The notes under the pieces: model-generated
The model's input: the letters and a program-made list of their open reading frames with translations, nothing else
Told to the model about the DNA's origin: nothing
Databases searched by the model: none
Source: CAYJRR01 sp964372275 [NCBI: uncultured bacterium]
GTDB lineage: Bacteria > CAYJRR01
Length of the DNA: 12,323 nt
NCBI GenBank assembly: GCA_964372275.1
Contig: CAYJRR010000132.1
Span: 1-12,323, forward strand
Direction: 5' to 3'
Shown here: positions 5,468-12,323 of the stretch, one piece after another
Position numbering within the stretch: position 1 is the first letter of the stretch
How the letters are laid out: each line of letters opens with the position of its first letter
Position numbers and translations under genes: made by a program

Positions 5468-7195
5468 CTACCGGTAGGTCTCGACCACCTTCCGGCGGCC
5501 GACGTTGATCTGGCTGACGCTATCGCCGGCGACGTTCGAGACGAGGGCGTATTCGTGCTCCTCGCCGTCGTCGGAGGTGCGCGTGAAGAAGACGGCGCGT
5601 TCCGGGACCGAGCCGACCGACAGCGGCCGCACACCGTCGGTGACGCTGACGAAGTAGGTGTCGCCGTCGTCGGTGGGAAGGTCGGGCGATCCGTCGATGC
5701 GCATCGTCAGCTCGCCGCCGTCGGTCGTGTAGGGCGTCCCCTCCACCAGCACGCCGACCTGCTTCCCGGAGAGGGAACCGGTCACCTCCCAGGCGTCGAG
5801 CGCGCCGTTGAAGACGAGGGTCCAGGTCTCGTCGAGCACGCGCCCGCCGCAGGGGCTCGCCTCGAAGGCGTCCTCGACGAAGGTCGGGGCGGAGGGAAGG
5901 GCCGAATCGCGGAACCGGCTGCCCGTCAGGCGCGGTCCCCGTGAATCGACGTAGTCGACACAGCCGGTCGCTCCGTTCAGGAAGAGGATCCCGCCGCCGT
6001 GCGTGCTGACCAGGACCGGGTAGGCCGGAACGCCGCTTCCCTTCATCACGTGCGGCCGGCGCGCCCCCGCGATCGCGCGCACCGACAAGGGCATCCGCAC
6101 CGGATCGACGCCGGGCAACGACCCGACGGCGTCGATCGCCCCCCACGGCGACGCGAGATGGACGAAGACGTCCTCCGCGTCGGCGGCGAGCAGATGGACG
6201 CGCGTCCCGTCGCCGCTCACCGCGACGTCGCGCATCGGCACCGGCACGTCGAGCGAGTCGACGGTCCAGGCCTCGGGCGCGCCGGCGATCGAGAGCCGAT
6301 GGATCGTCGGGCTGCCCATGTCGGCGACGTAGAGCGCCGTCCCGTCGGGCGAAAGCTCCATCCCCGCCGGGATCGTGCCGTTCGGCAGGAGGTAGGTGAC
6401 GAGCGTCTCGCCGGTCGCGAGGTCGAACGCGACCAGCCGCGCCGGCTTGGGCGGCGCGGTGTTCTCGGTGGAGACGATCCCGATCTCGGACGTTACGGCG
6501 ACGACGTTCACCGCCCGACCGTTGACGACGGTGTTCGCGACCTCGACGCCGTTGTCGGTCACGAACGTGAACGTGTCCCCTTCGGTCGGCGGTCCGTCTC
6601 CGGCCTGCCGGATGAGAAAGGAGACCTCGTCCTTGTCCGACCGGTAGCGATCTCCGGTCTTTGCCAGACGCTTCTGGATCCCCGTTCCCGATCCGTGGAC
6701 CTCCCAGCGAGCGATCGTCTCCCGGTAGGCGACGGTCCAGGTCTGCGTCGGCGTTTCGCCCGCGTCGACGTCGATGCCGGTCAGCGCCACGTCCGATGTG
6801 GGGCCCACGTCCTGGAACTCGGGACTCTCCGCGACCGGATCGAGCGCGCGGCCGGTGTCGATCCGGACCAGCTGGCCGAGGTCGACGTCGATCCCCCACA
6901 ACGCGTCGACCGTTCCGGTGTCGTCGTCGACGTGCGCCGCCAGCGTGCCGAGGGTACGACCCACCGGAAAACGAGGACTGTCGAGCTCCCGGCGGTCGAG
7001 GTCGATGCGCCGGATCGAGAACGATCCCGGATCGGCGACGAATCCGTAGAGGTGCGGCGGCGACGCGTCGCCGGAGGGGCCGACGGCGATGCCGGCCGGC
7101 GCATGGAAGTGGCGCGGGGCCGGCTTCTCGGAGGCGCACCCGGCCGTGCCCGCGAGGAGAAGCAGCGCCGCCGCCGATCGGACGTGGGTTTTCAA
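5468..7195 (-). CDS. Beta-propeller lipoprotein with a duplicated inserted module
   Basis: I place the start at TTG 7195, giving 575 residues: 'MKTHVRSAAALLLLAGTAGC' is a short signal peptide ending in a lipobox-like TAGC with Cys20. An ATG at 7285 would add 30 unlikely residues before the signal and overlap the upstream gene. The body resembles YncE/WD40-like propeller proteins: 'PAGIAVGPSG', 'GMELSPDGTALYVADMG' and 'RDVAVSGDGTRVHLL' are typical blade motifs. Two related inserts of about 68 residues (encoded at 6539-6742 and 5621-5827) interrupt the blades. Two cysteines of the mature region (in 'GATGCVDYV' and 'EASPCGG') could form a disulfide. Function is unknown; a cell-surface or periplasmic binding or scaffold role is inferred. 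It starts 52 bp after the stop of the large repeat gene and is probably in its transcript. Confidence 0.85.
   Translation of the reverse strand: MKTHVRSAAALLLLAGTAGCASEKPAPRHFHAPAGIAVGPSGDASPPHLYGFVADPGSFSIRRIDLDRRELDSPRFPVGRTLGTLAAHVDDDTGTVDALWGIDVDLGQLVRIDTGRALDPVAESPEFQDVGPTSDVALTGIDVDAGETPTQTWTVAYRETIARWEVHGSGTGIQKRLAKTGDRYRSDKDEVSFLIRQAGDGPPTEGDTFTFVTDNGVEVANTVVNGRAVNVVAVTSEIGIVSTENTAPPKPARLVAFDLATGETLVTYLLPNGTIPAGMELSPDGTALYVADMGSPTIHRLSIAGAPEAWTVDSLDVPVPMRDVAVSGDGTRVHLLAADAEDVFVHLASPWGAIDAVGSLPGVDPVRMPLSVRAIAGARRPHVMKGSGVPAYPVLVSTHGGGILFLNGATGCVDYVDSRGPRLTGSRFRDSALPSAPTFVEDAFEASPCGGRVLDETWTLVFNGALDAWEVTGSLSGKQVGVLVEGTPYTTDGGELTMRIDGSPDLPTDDGDTYFVSVTDGVRPLSVGSVPERAVFFTRTSDDGEEHEYALVSNVAGDSVSQINVGRRKVVETYR
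5621..5827 (-). repeat. Second copy of the inserted ~68-aa module in the propeller lipoprotein
   Basis: This copy starts 'TWTLVFNGALDAWEVTGS' and runs to 'VTDGVRPL'. It aligns almost without gaps to the copy at 6539-6742. Shared positions include TWT, WEV, GS, G-x-Q, a Gly, Y, D, E, I, 'PT', 'GDT' and 'VTD-GV'. About 20 of 66 positions are identical, so the copies are old and divergent. Confidence 0.75.
6539..6742 (-). repeat. First copy of the inserted ~68-aa module in the propeller lipoprotein
   Basis: This copy starts 'TWTVAYRETIARWEVHGS' and runs to 'VTDNGVEV'. It is the partner of the copy at 5621-5827; the two are separated by roughly 240 residues of propeller-like sequence. The duplication shows in the protein, not obviously in the DNA. 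Confidence 0.75.
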
Positions 7196-7247
7196 AACGG
7201 CCCCGGGTTCTAACAGCCGGGTCGCGCAAATACAAGGTAGGGGCCGG

Positions 7248-10200
7248 TCATGGCGCGGCGAGCGCGGCGTTGGTCGCGGCGACACCGTTCGCGAAGACGG
7301 GCGGCGACGCGCGCCCGGAACGGACCCGCTTCGCCGGAAGGGACTTCATCGGCACGTGGAATCCGAACAACAGCGTCAGCCGCCGGTGCGGCCCGACGCG
7401 CTGGTAGCCGACGAGATCCCCGAGCACGCTCCAGGAGTGGCGTCCGCGTCCCAGCTCCTCGTTCCAGAAGGGGGCGATCCCGTGGACGCGGGTCCCGTCG
7501 GCGCGACGCACCCGGTAGAACGGCGGGACGACCACGATCTCCTTCGCCGGCGTCCGGTAGCGGACGTAGCCCGGCACGAGCAGTTCGACGGTGCGCCGCT
7601 CCCGGCCCTCGCCGTCCTTGCGTTGGAACCGGAAGTAGGGCGGGAAGACCCGCGTCCCGGTCTCGCCGTTCCAGTATCCGAACCCGACGAAGCCGCGGGT
7701 GTGGCCGTCCCGCTTCATCCAGATCAGGAACGGGAGCGACGCGAAGGAGCTGCCGGCCTCGTCGCGGTGGTAGCGGAAGACGGGGAACAGCGCCACCGTC
7801 CGCCGCCCGCCCAGCTTCACGTCGACCAGCGGTCCGTAGAGCGCGAGGTGGTCGTCTCCGCGTCGCTCGGCGTAGGTGAACAGGAGCGGCACCGCCGTCC
7901 AGGAGAGCTCCTTCGAGCGGCGCCAGAAGGCGAAGGGGAGGATGCCGCCGCGGGTGAGCCCGCGCTCGCGGTGGCTCCAGGCCAGGGGAAAGGCGACCCA
8001 GGTGCTGCGCTCCTCGCTCGCCCGCCGGTAGAACAACGGCAGGAGGGTGGTGCGCTCGCCGCGCTCGCGGTCGACGGCGTCGAAGAACAGCGGGGAGGCG
8101 ACGACCCGGCGCCGCGGCGAGGCGTCGACGAAGGCGAGCGGGATCACCGCGGTGCGCGACCGATCCCCGGCGCGCGCGTGGATCGCGTTCAGCACCCACC
8201 ACCACGACGTGTCGAGCGCCGGATCGGAGCCTCCTCCCCCCGCCAGCGTCAGCAGGCGCCAGCGGTCGCCGCTCCGGGCGTGGTGAAACAGCGGGAGCAG
8301 CGTCGTGGACGAGCCGGCCTCATCGCGGGTCCGGAAAAAGATCGGTGCCAGGGCGGTCGACGACCTCGAGCGGCCGTGCGCGTGGAACAGGAACGGGAAG
8401 AGGACGGCGTCGGCGGCGCGCGGTGCGACGCGCAGGTAGAGCGGACCGACCCACGCCGCGCGAGAGACGACCTCCCCGCCGCGCCGCCGGCTGGCGTAGG
8501 CCATCCCCGGCAGGATCGTCGTCGACCGGCGGGTGTCGTGCCGGTGGAAGAGAAGCGGCGTGAGGAGGACCGACCGATCTCGGTGCCGGCGATGGTAGAG
8601 GACCGGGATCAGCGCGCGAACGTGGTCGTCGGTCTCGAAGTTCCGGTCCCACACGAACGGACCGACGAAGCCGAAGGTCGTCCTCGGGGTGCGACTCCAC
8701 AGGCTCAACAGCGGCGCGACGAAGGTGGCCCGGTCGTCGTCGTCGCGGAAGTGGAGGATCCCGGGAAGGGAGACGAAGAAGGTCGAGCGGGGTACCCGCG
8801 AGTAGTAGAAGAGCGGGATCGTCCCGACGCGAAGCGTCCGGTCGGTGCGCCGGGTGAAGAACGGCGGCACCACGACCGTCTGGCGCCCGTGGTCGTAGTG
8901 GTACCAGAAGAGCGGGAAGAGCACCGAGACGCGGCGGTGGGGCCCCGACTCGCGGTAGACGAGCGGCGCCAGCAGGCGGAACGTGCGGTCGCGGTCGTTC
9001 CTGGAATAGCCGCCGATCGGCGTGAACAGCGTGCGCGACCGTTCCACCCGGTCGACGCGGTAGAGGAAGAGCGGGAAGACGACCGACTGCGCCGCGCCCG
9101 GATAGGCGGTGTGGAACCAGAGCGGGAAGATCCCCTCGGCGAAGTACGCCCCCTGACGCGTACGGTAGTACGGACCGGCGACCACCGTCTGCGCGTCGGG
9201 GCTGCGCAGCCGCCAGAACAGCGGGAAGACGACGTCGGCGGCGTTCTCCGGATCGCGATGCCGGTAGAAAGGACCCCAGAGAGAGGTGCTCCGGTCCCGT
9301 TCGCGGGCAAAGCCGCCGATCGGCGTCACGAGCCGGCGGCCGCCGCCGTGGCGGTCCCAATGAAACAGCGGGAAGAGGGTGAGGTTGCGGTATCCAGGCG
9401 CGCGGTGGTCCCACCACAGCCACGCCGCCATCACCCGGCGATCGCCGCCCGGTCGGCGGATCTGCGCGTAGACCGGCGAGAGGAGGTCGAGCGTGCCCGG
9501 CCCCTCGCGGAACCAGAAGAGAGGCAGGAGCGTGGCGAACCGCCGGCGCTTCCCGTCGTCGCCGATCCGGTTCCGGTAGAAGTAGAGCGGGACGAGCCCC
9601 GCGTAGCTCGCCCCGTCGTCGCTCGTCCAACGGTAGAACGGCAGCGCGCCGTAGCCCCGCCCGCGACCGCGCGCTTCGTGGCGCCAGATCCCGGGGATCA
9701 GGAACCAGGTACGGCCCGCGGCGGTGGAGACGTGGTAGAGCGGACCGAACAGGCCACGGAGGTCGCCGTCCGCCTCGCGGTGGAAGACGACCCCCGGCGA
9801 GACGAACCGCACGTCGCGGCCCTCCCGGCGGTGGTAGAAGAGCGGGATCAGGGCGCGCGATCGCACGCCGTCGGCGAAGCGCTCGAACCACGGCCCCGCC
9901 AGCACCGTCGCCCGCCCCGGCGCCGTGGCGTAACCGCCGAGGGGGGTGACCAGGAACGCCCGCTTCTCGTCGCGACGCTCGAAGACCGAGAGCGGGGTGA
10001 CGGTGGTGCTCCCGCCCCCCGGCGACGTCCGCCGATAGAAGAGAGGCGGAAGGCCGTAGGCGTGTTTCGTCCCCGCCCGGGTCTGGCGCGCGGTGTGGAA
10101 GATCGGACCGAGCGCCCAGGTGGAGCGGCCGGGTCGGCCGACGTGCCAGAACAACGGGAAGAGCACGTGCGCGTCGAGTTGGGCCGTCGCCGACCGCGCG

Positions 10201-10922
10201 TGACGCCAGTAGTAGAGACCGACGACCCCCTGCCAATCGTCCTGCGTCCCCCAGCCCCCGCCGATCGGCGTGGCGAGCACGCGTCGGCCGTCGCGTTCGT
10301 CGAAGAAGTAGAACGGCGCCAGGTAGGAGGTCGTCCCGGTTCCTACCCTTCCGTACCAAAACAGAGGTGGAACGCCGACGCGCCGGATCCCCTCGCTCCG
10401 CTCGACGTAGACCGGCGGCACGTAGGCGGCGTGCCCCTTGGGCGATCGCCACCCGTAGAAGAGCGGCGAGGCGATCGTGCGCGCCTGGGTGGCCTTGTGT
10501 TCGCGCAGGTAGTAGAGCGGGAAGAAGCACTGAAAGCGCCGCTCAGGGTTGTCGGCCTGCCACCAGAGCATCATCAACATGAAGAACGACGACCGGCGGT
10601 CGGGGTCGTTCTCGTACCAGAAGAGCGGCGGGAGGCGTTTGGGCTCGTCGCGGAAGACCGGCGGCGGCGATTCCGTATCCGTATCGGTAGCCGTATCCGA
10701 CTCGGATCCGATCCGATCCGGTACGAGCCGATCGGGGCCGATCGGGTCCGATCCGATCGGGTTCGGATCCGATACGGATACCGGTCGGCTCGGATTCGGA
10801 TCGGATACCGATACCGCTACCGATCGGATCGGATCGGCTTCCGCGGGCGCGAAGGCGGCTTCGGCGCGCGCGGCCGCCGCCGCGAACGCGATCGCAAACG
10901 CGATCGAGAGCCCCCTACGCAT
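7248..10922 (-). CDS. Large secreted protein of 64 short Pro-aromatic repeats (~17 aa each), function unknown
   Basis: I take ATG 10922, which overlaps the previous stop as TGATG and begins a clean signal peptide, 'MRRGLSIAFAIAFAAAAARA', giving 1224 residues. ATG 10940 would place acidic residues ahead of the signal. After the signal comes a Ser-Asp-Pro-rich linker (about 30-88), then an unbroken repeat array from about 99 to 1190. Each unit is centred on a motif such as 'PLFWY', 'PLFYR', 'GPFYR' or 'PIGGY', followed by charged Arg/Asp turns and a Thr/Val/Leu strand. I count 64 units, with spacing mostly 16-18 residues. Only one Cys is seen, and aromatics and Arg are abundant. The pattern suggests short antiparallel beta strands joined by turns, in a solenoid, propeller or barrel, in the periplasm or outer membrane. 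I do not recognise a characterised family. Confidence 0.88.
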   Translation of the reverse strand: MRRGLSIAFAIAFAAAAARAEAAFAPAEADPIRSVAVSVSDPNPSRPVSVSDPNPIGSDPIGPDRLVPDRIGSESDTATDTDTESPPPVFRDEPKRLPPLFWYENDPDRRSSFFMLMMLWWQADNPERRFQCFFPLYYLREHKATQARTIASPLFYGWRSPKGHAAYVPPVYVERSEGIRRVGVPPLFWYGRVGTGTTSYLAPFYFFDERDGRRVLATPIGGGWGTQDDWQGVVGLYYWRHARSATAQLDAHVLFPLFWHVGRPGRSTWALGPIFHTARQTRAGTKHAYGLPPLFYRRTSPGGGSTTVTPLSVFERRDEKRAFLVTPLGGYATAPGRATVLAGPWFERFADGVRSRALIPLFYHRREGRDVRFVSPGVVFHREADGDLRGLFGPLYHVSTAAGRTWFLIPGIWRHEARGRGRGYGALPFYRWTSDDGASYAGLVPLYFYRNRIGDDGKRRRFATLLPLFWFREGPGTLDLLSPVYAQIRRPGGDRRVMAAWLWWDHRAPGYRNLTLFPLFHWDRHGGGRRLVTPIGGFARERDRSTSLWGPFYRHRDPENAADVVFPLFWRLRSPDAQTVVAGPYYRTRQGAYFAEGIFPLWFHTAYPGAAQSVVFPLFLYRVDRVERSRTLFTPIGGYSRNDRDRTFRLLAPLVYRESGPHRRVSVLFPLFWYHYDHGRQTVVVPPFFTRRTDRTLRVGTIPLFYYSRVPRSTFFVSLPGILHFRDDDDRATFVAPLLSLWSRTPRTTFGFVGPFVWDRNFETDDHVRALIPVLYHRRHRDRSVLLTPLLFHRHDTRRSTTILPGMAYASRRRGGEVVSRAAWVGPLYLRVAPRAADAVLFPFLFHAHGRSRSSTALAPIFFRTRDEAGSSTTLLPLFHHARSGDRWRLLTLAGGGGSDPALDTSWWWVLNAIHARAGDRSRTAVIPLAFVDASPRRRVVASPLFFDAVDRERGERTTLLPLFYRRASEERSTWVAFPLAWSHRERGLTRGGILPFAFWRRSKELSWTAVPLLFTYAERRGDDHLALYGPLVDVKLGGRRTVALFPVFRYHRDEAGSSFASLPFLIWMKRDGHTRGFVGFGYWNGETGTRVFPPYFRFQRKDGEGRERRTVELLVPGYVRYRTPAKEIVVVPPFYRVRRADGTRVHGIAPFWNEELGRGRHSWSVLGDLVGYQRVGPHRRLTLLFGFHVPMKSLPAKRVRSGRASPPVFANGVAATNAALAAP
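7356..10628 (-). repeat. Protein-level tandem repeat array, 64 units of ~17 residues
   Basis: Motif positions, numbered from ATG 10940, run 105, 141, 159, 176, 192, 209, 225 ... 1140, 1157, 1175, 1192. The mean spacing is about 17.25 residues (about 52 bp), with few gaps of 19-22. Glycine-rich variants 'TPIGG' or 'TPLGG' occur at 224, 332, 539 and 640, and a degenerate 'LAGGGG' at 899. DNA conservation between units is low, so the array is ancient rather than freshly amplified. Confidence 0.85.
10669..10840. repeat. Imperfect GATC-rich hexamer microsatellite
   Basis: The tract is built from variants of ggatcc, gatccg, gatcgg, gatacg and gtatcc, with about twelve GATC sites in roughly 135 bp (10700-10840). 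It is rich in short palindromes, so both strands read alike. On the minus strand it encodes the linker between signal peptide and repeat array, with recurring 'VSDPNP', 'GSDPIG' and 'SDTATDTDT'. Length change in multiples of six bases would keep the frame. Confidence 0.75.
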
Positions 10923-11461
10923 CAGGGGGTCATCTTCCATTCGCCGTTTTCGAGCACGAAGGTGATCTCTCCTTGCTGCGACTCGCCGTCCTTCTCCTGC
11001 TCGACGGTGAGGACCGCCTTGTTCTTGTCGATCTTCCGCTCCTTGACGGTGAACTTCGTCTTCGACACGTCGGCCAGGAGCTTGCTCTTGGCGCGGAAGT
11101 CCATCCCCTCCATGTCGGCGGCGGCCATCCCCTGGTAGAGGAGCGCGTAGGCTTCGAGCATCCCCTTCTCGTCGCCGCTGGTGGCCGCCTGCCGCCAGGC
11201 TTCGAGCGTCTTCTCCGGGGTGGAGTAGATCGCTCGCGGCGCCGGCGCCTCGAACGCGATCGAGCGGATCCGGCCCTTCGGCAGGACGATCTCCTGGTCC
11301 GCGGTCTTGACGGTGAACTCGCCTCGATAGGCGTGCACCACCTCGCCGGCGAGCTTGCTGCCGTCGATCAAGGTGATCGTCTCGGCGGCGGCATCGCTCC
11401 AGGGAGCGAAGGCGGGGAGCAACGGTACGGCGGCCAACAGGACGACGATCGATCGCGCCAT
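10922..11461 (-). CDS. Secreted small protein with SM-like and NTF2-like (DUF4878-type) domains
   Basis: ATG 11461 is preceded by GAAGGG (11473-11468) with 6-nt spacing and begins a signal peptide, 'MARSIVVLLAAVPLLPAFA', likely cut near A26/E27. The product is 179 residues. Residues 27-70, 'ETITLIDGSKLAGEVVHAYR' onward, look like the small beta-barrel 'L-x-DGS-x-L-x-G-x-V' modules of many exported proteins. Residues 80-179 start 'STPEKTLEAWRQAATSGDEK' and end with a strand 'ITFVLENGEWKM', the layout of DUF4878/NTF2-like domains. No catalytic residues are apparent; a binding or assembly role is inferred. The stop codon shares a base with the next start (TGATG), so translation of the large repeat protein is probably coupled to this gene. 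It heads the minus-strand block, divergent from the peptidase at 11544. Confidence 0.85.
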   Translation of the reverse strand: MARSIVVLLAAVPLLPAFAPWSDAAAETITLIDGSKLAGEVVHAYRGEFTVKTADQEIVLPKGRIRSIAFEAPAPRAIYSTPEKTLEAWRQAATSGDEKGMLEAYALLYQGMAAADMEGMDFRAKSKLLADVSKTKFTVKERKIDKNKAVLTVEQEKDGESQQGEITFVLENGEWKMTP

Positions 11462-11543
11462 GGCGGACCCTTCGACGAAGGCGGGCCGGCGGCTATTCGA
11501 CGGCCCCGTCCCGATCTCATACCATCGACCGGAAAGGGATTTC
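11462..11543. promoter_or_regulatory. Divergent intergenic region, probable back-to-back promoters
   Basis: These 82 bp separate the starts of the secreted NTF2-like gene (-) and the M20 peptidase (+), so both promoters should lie here or just inside the flanking genes. TTCGAC (11496-11501) followed about 16 bp later by CATACC is a weak -35/-10-like pair for the + gene. Ribosome sites are GAAGGG at 11468-11473 (read on -) and GGAAAGGG at 11531-11538 (+). Confidence 0.35.
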
Positions 11544-12323
11544 ATGCCCCTCGACGAAGCCGAACAGGCGATGGCCCGGTCGATCCGCGCCGGGGAACGG
11601 GAGGCGCTCGCGCTCCTCGAGCGGATCGTCCGCGTCAACAGCGGAAGCTCGAACCTGGAAGGGATCGAAGCGGTGGGGGATCTCATCGCTCCGGGGTTCG
11701 TGGCGCTCGGCTTCCAGACGCGGTGGTTCCGACCTCCGGCCGGCCACGGCCGGCCGACCGCCGCGCGCACGTTGATCGCGCGGCGCCCGGCGACCCGCCC
11801 GGGGGCCAAGGCGATCTTCCTCACCGCGCACCTCGACACCGTCTTCGAGCCGTCCGACCGGTTCGACGGGTTCACGCGCGACGGCTCCAAAGCCGTGGGG
11901 CCGGGGGTGGTCGACTGCAAGGGGGGCGTGGTGCTGATGCTCTCCGCGCTGGCGGCGCTGGTCGCCGACGGCAGCGCCGACGGGATCGAGTTGCGCGTGG
12001 CGCTGGGCGGCGACGAGGAGACCGGCTCCTACGAGTCGCGCGAGGCGATCGAGGCGGAGGCGGCCGGCTGCGGCGCCGCGCTGGTGTTCGAAGGGGGCCG
12101 GCCGAACGGCGATCTCGTCTCGTATCGCGCCGGCAACGGCGGCTACTCGTTGCGTGCCGTCGGACGCGCCGCGCACGCCGGGAACGCCCACTCGGACGGC
12201 GTGAACGCGATCGAGGCGCTGTCGCACGCGGTGATCGCCGCGCAGGCGCTCACCGACTACGCGCGCGGCGTGACGGTGAACGTCGGAACGATCCGCGGCG
12301 GGACCAAGCGGAACATCGTCCCC
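11544..12323 (+). CDS. M20-family zinc metallopeptidase, glutamate carboxypeptidase-like (3' end outside window)
   Basis: ATG 11544 follows GGAAAGGG with 5-nt spacing; 260 codons are visible with no stop. The M20 motifs appear in order: 'TAHLDTVF' (H96 zinc ligand, D98), 'GPGVVDCKGG' (D124 bridging ligand), 'GGDEETGS' (E158 general base, E159 ligand), 'VFEGG' (E183 ligand), 'GRAAHAGNAHSDGVNAIEA' (H211, in the dimerisation domain) and 'NVGTIRGGTKRNIVP'. This is the arrangement of carboxypeptidase G2-type enzymes, which remove a C-terminal amino acid, often glutamate, from a peptide or conjugate. The visible part covers the first half of the catalytic domain and most of the lid domain; the final His ligand lies beyond the edge. 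No signal peptide is seen, so it is probably cytoplasmic. Substrate cannot be told from sequence. Confidence 0.92.
   Translation, partial: MPLDEAEQAMARSIRAGEREALALLERIVRVNSGSSNLEGIEAVGDLIAPGFVALGFQTRWFRPPAGHGRPTAARTLIARRPATRPGAKAIFLTAHLDTVFEPSDRFDGFTRDGSKAVGPGVVDCKGGVVLMLSALAALVADGSADGIELRVALGGDEETGSYESREAIEAEAAGCGAALVFEGGRPNGDLVSYRAGNGGYSLRAVGRAAHAGNAHSDGVNAIEALSHAVIAAQALTDYARGVTVNVGTIRGGTKRNIVP

Noticed and set aside
5520-7235. A 571-codon minus-strand frame overlapping the propeller lipoprotein
   Set aside because: It is an Arg-rich shadow lacking a signal peptide or blade motifs.
7198-7246. Inverted repeat cggcccc/ggggccg around the gap between the repeat gene and the propeller gene, considered as a terminator
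   Set aside because: The stem is 7 bp with a loop of about 35 bases and no T-run after it; chance occurrence is likely at this GC content.
8320-10530. A 736-codon minus-strand frame in another phase of the repeat gene
   Set aside because: It is the frame-shifted shadow of the repeat array and shows none of the regular Pro-aromatic pattern.
7356-10628. Recurring strings like tagaagagcggg, considered as a CRISPR or DNA tandem repeat
   Set aside because: They are the antisense of 'PLFY/PLFW' codons in the protein repeat; there are no conserved direct repeats with unique spacers.
10669-10840. GATC cluster considered as a replication origin or SeqA-type region
   Set aside because: It lies inside a coding sequence in frame, without DnaA-box-like sequences, an AT-rich unwinding region or origin-type neighbours.
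10549-10965. A + strand frame of 138 codons with SDPIG-type repeats
   Set aside because: It mirrors the near-palindromic microsatellite on the opposite strand and is not evidence for a gene.
7089-11138. A 1349-codon open frame on the + strand, antisense to the repeat gene
   Set aside because: It reads as Arg/Pro/Glu/Val-rich low complexity with no domains and spans several minus-strand genes. Long antisense frames are expected where GC-rich codon use removes stops. The minus strand has a signal peptide, regular motifs and coupled starts.

Overview
This is a GC-rich (roughly 70%), densely coded bacterial window with ten protein genes, two of them cut by the window edges. No RNA gene, insertion sequence, integrase or CRISPR array is visible. 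The best taxonomic clue is the amidase gene at 3782-5236. Its C-terminus (Gly-Gly-Cys-Ser, then a hydrophobic helix, then an Arg-rich tail) looks like the MYXO-CTERM surface-sorting signal. With the high GC content and several non-ATG starts, this suggests Myxococcota or another delta-proteobacterial-type lineage, at moderate-to-low confidence.

Layout. Positions 1-1091 (+) hold the C-terminal part of a YfhO-like polytopic membrane protein. Its 3' end overlaps by 71 bp the end of a convergent DUF2085-type membrane protein (1021-1452, -). A short divergent gap at 1453-1488, with a 10-bp palindrome, leads into a probable two-gene + strand unit: a small basic protein with two Cys/His zinc-knuckle-like repeats (1489-1758) and a GT-C-like polytopic membrane protein (1785-3281). 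From 3302 to 11461 every gene is on the minus strand. In transcription order these are a secreted SM-like plus NTF2-like protein (11461-10922), a 1224-residue secreted repeat protein coupled to it by a TGATG overlap (10922-7248), a beta-propeller lipoprotein with a duplicated inserted module (7195-5468), a lipoprotein amidase (5236-3782) and a small two-helix membrane protein (3709-3302). Divergent from this block, an M20-family zinc peptidase starts at 11544 and runs off the right edge.

How the genes fit together. The minus-strand block is mostly exported or envelope protein: three or four signal peptides, two lipoboxes and a peptidoglycan amidase. The centre of interest is the repeat protein. 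Read by eye, it contains 64 consecutive short units averaging about 17 residues, each centred on a Pro-hydrophobic-aromatic motif, with a glycine-rich variant recurring at multiples of about six units. I know of no characterised function for such an architecture. Its tight coupling to the small secreted protein upstream, and its closeness to the propeller lipoprotein, make 9-8-7 (11461 to 5468) a candidate envelope module. That functional link is inference from gene order only.
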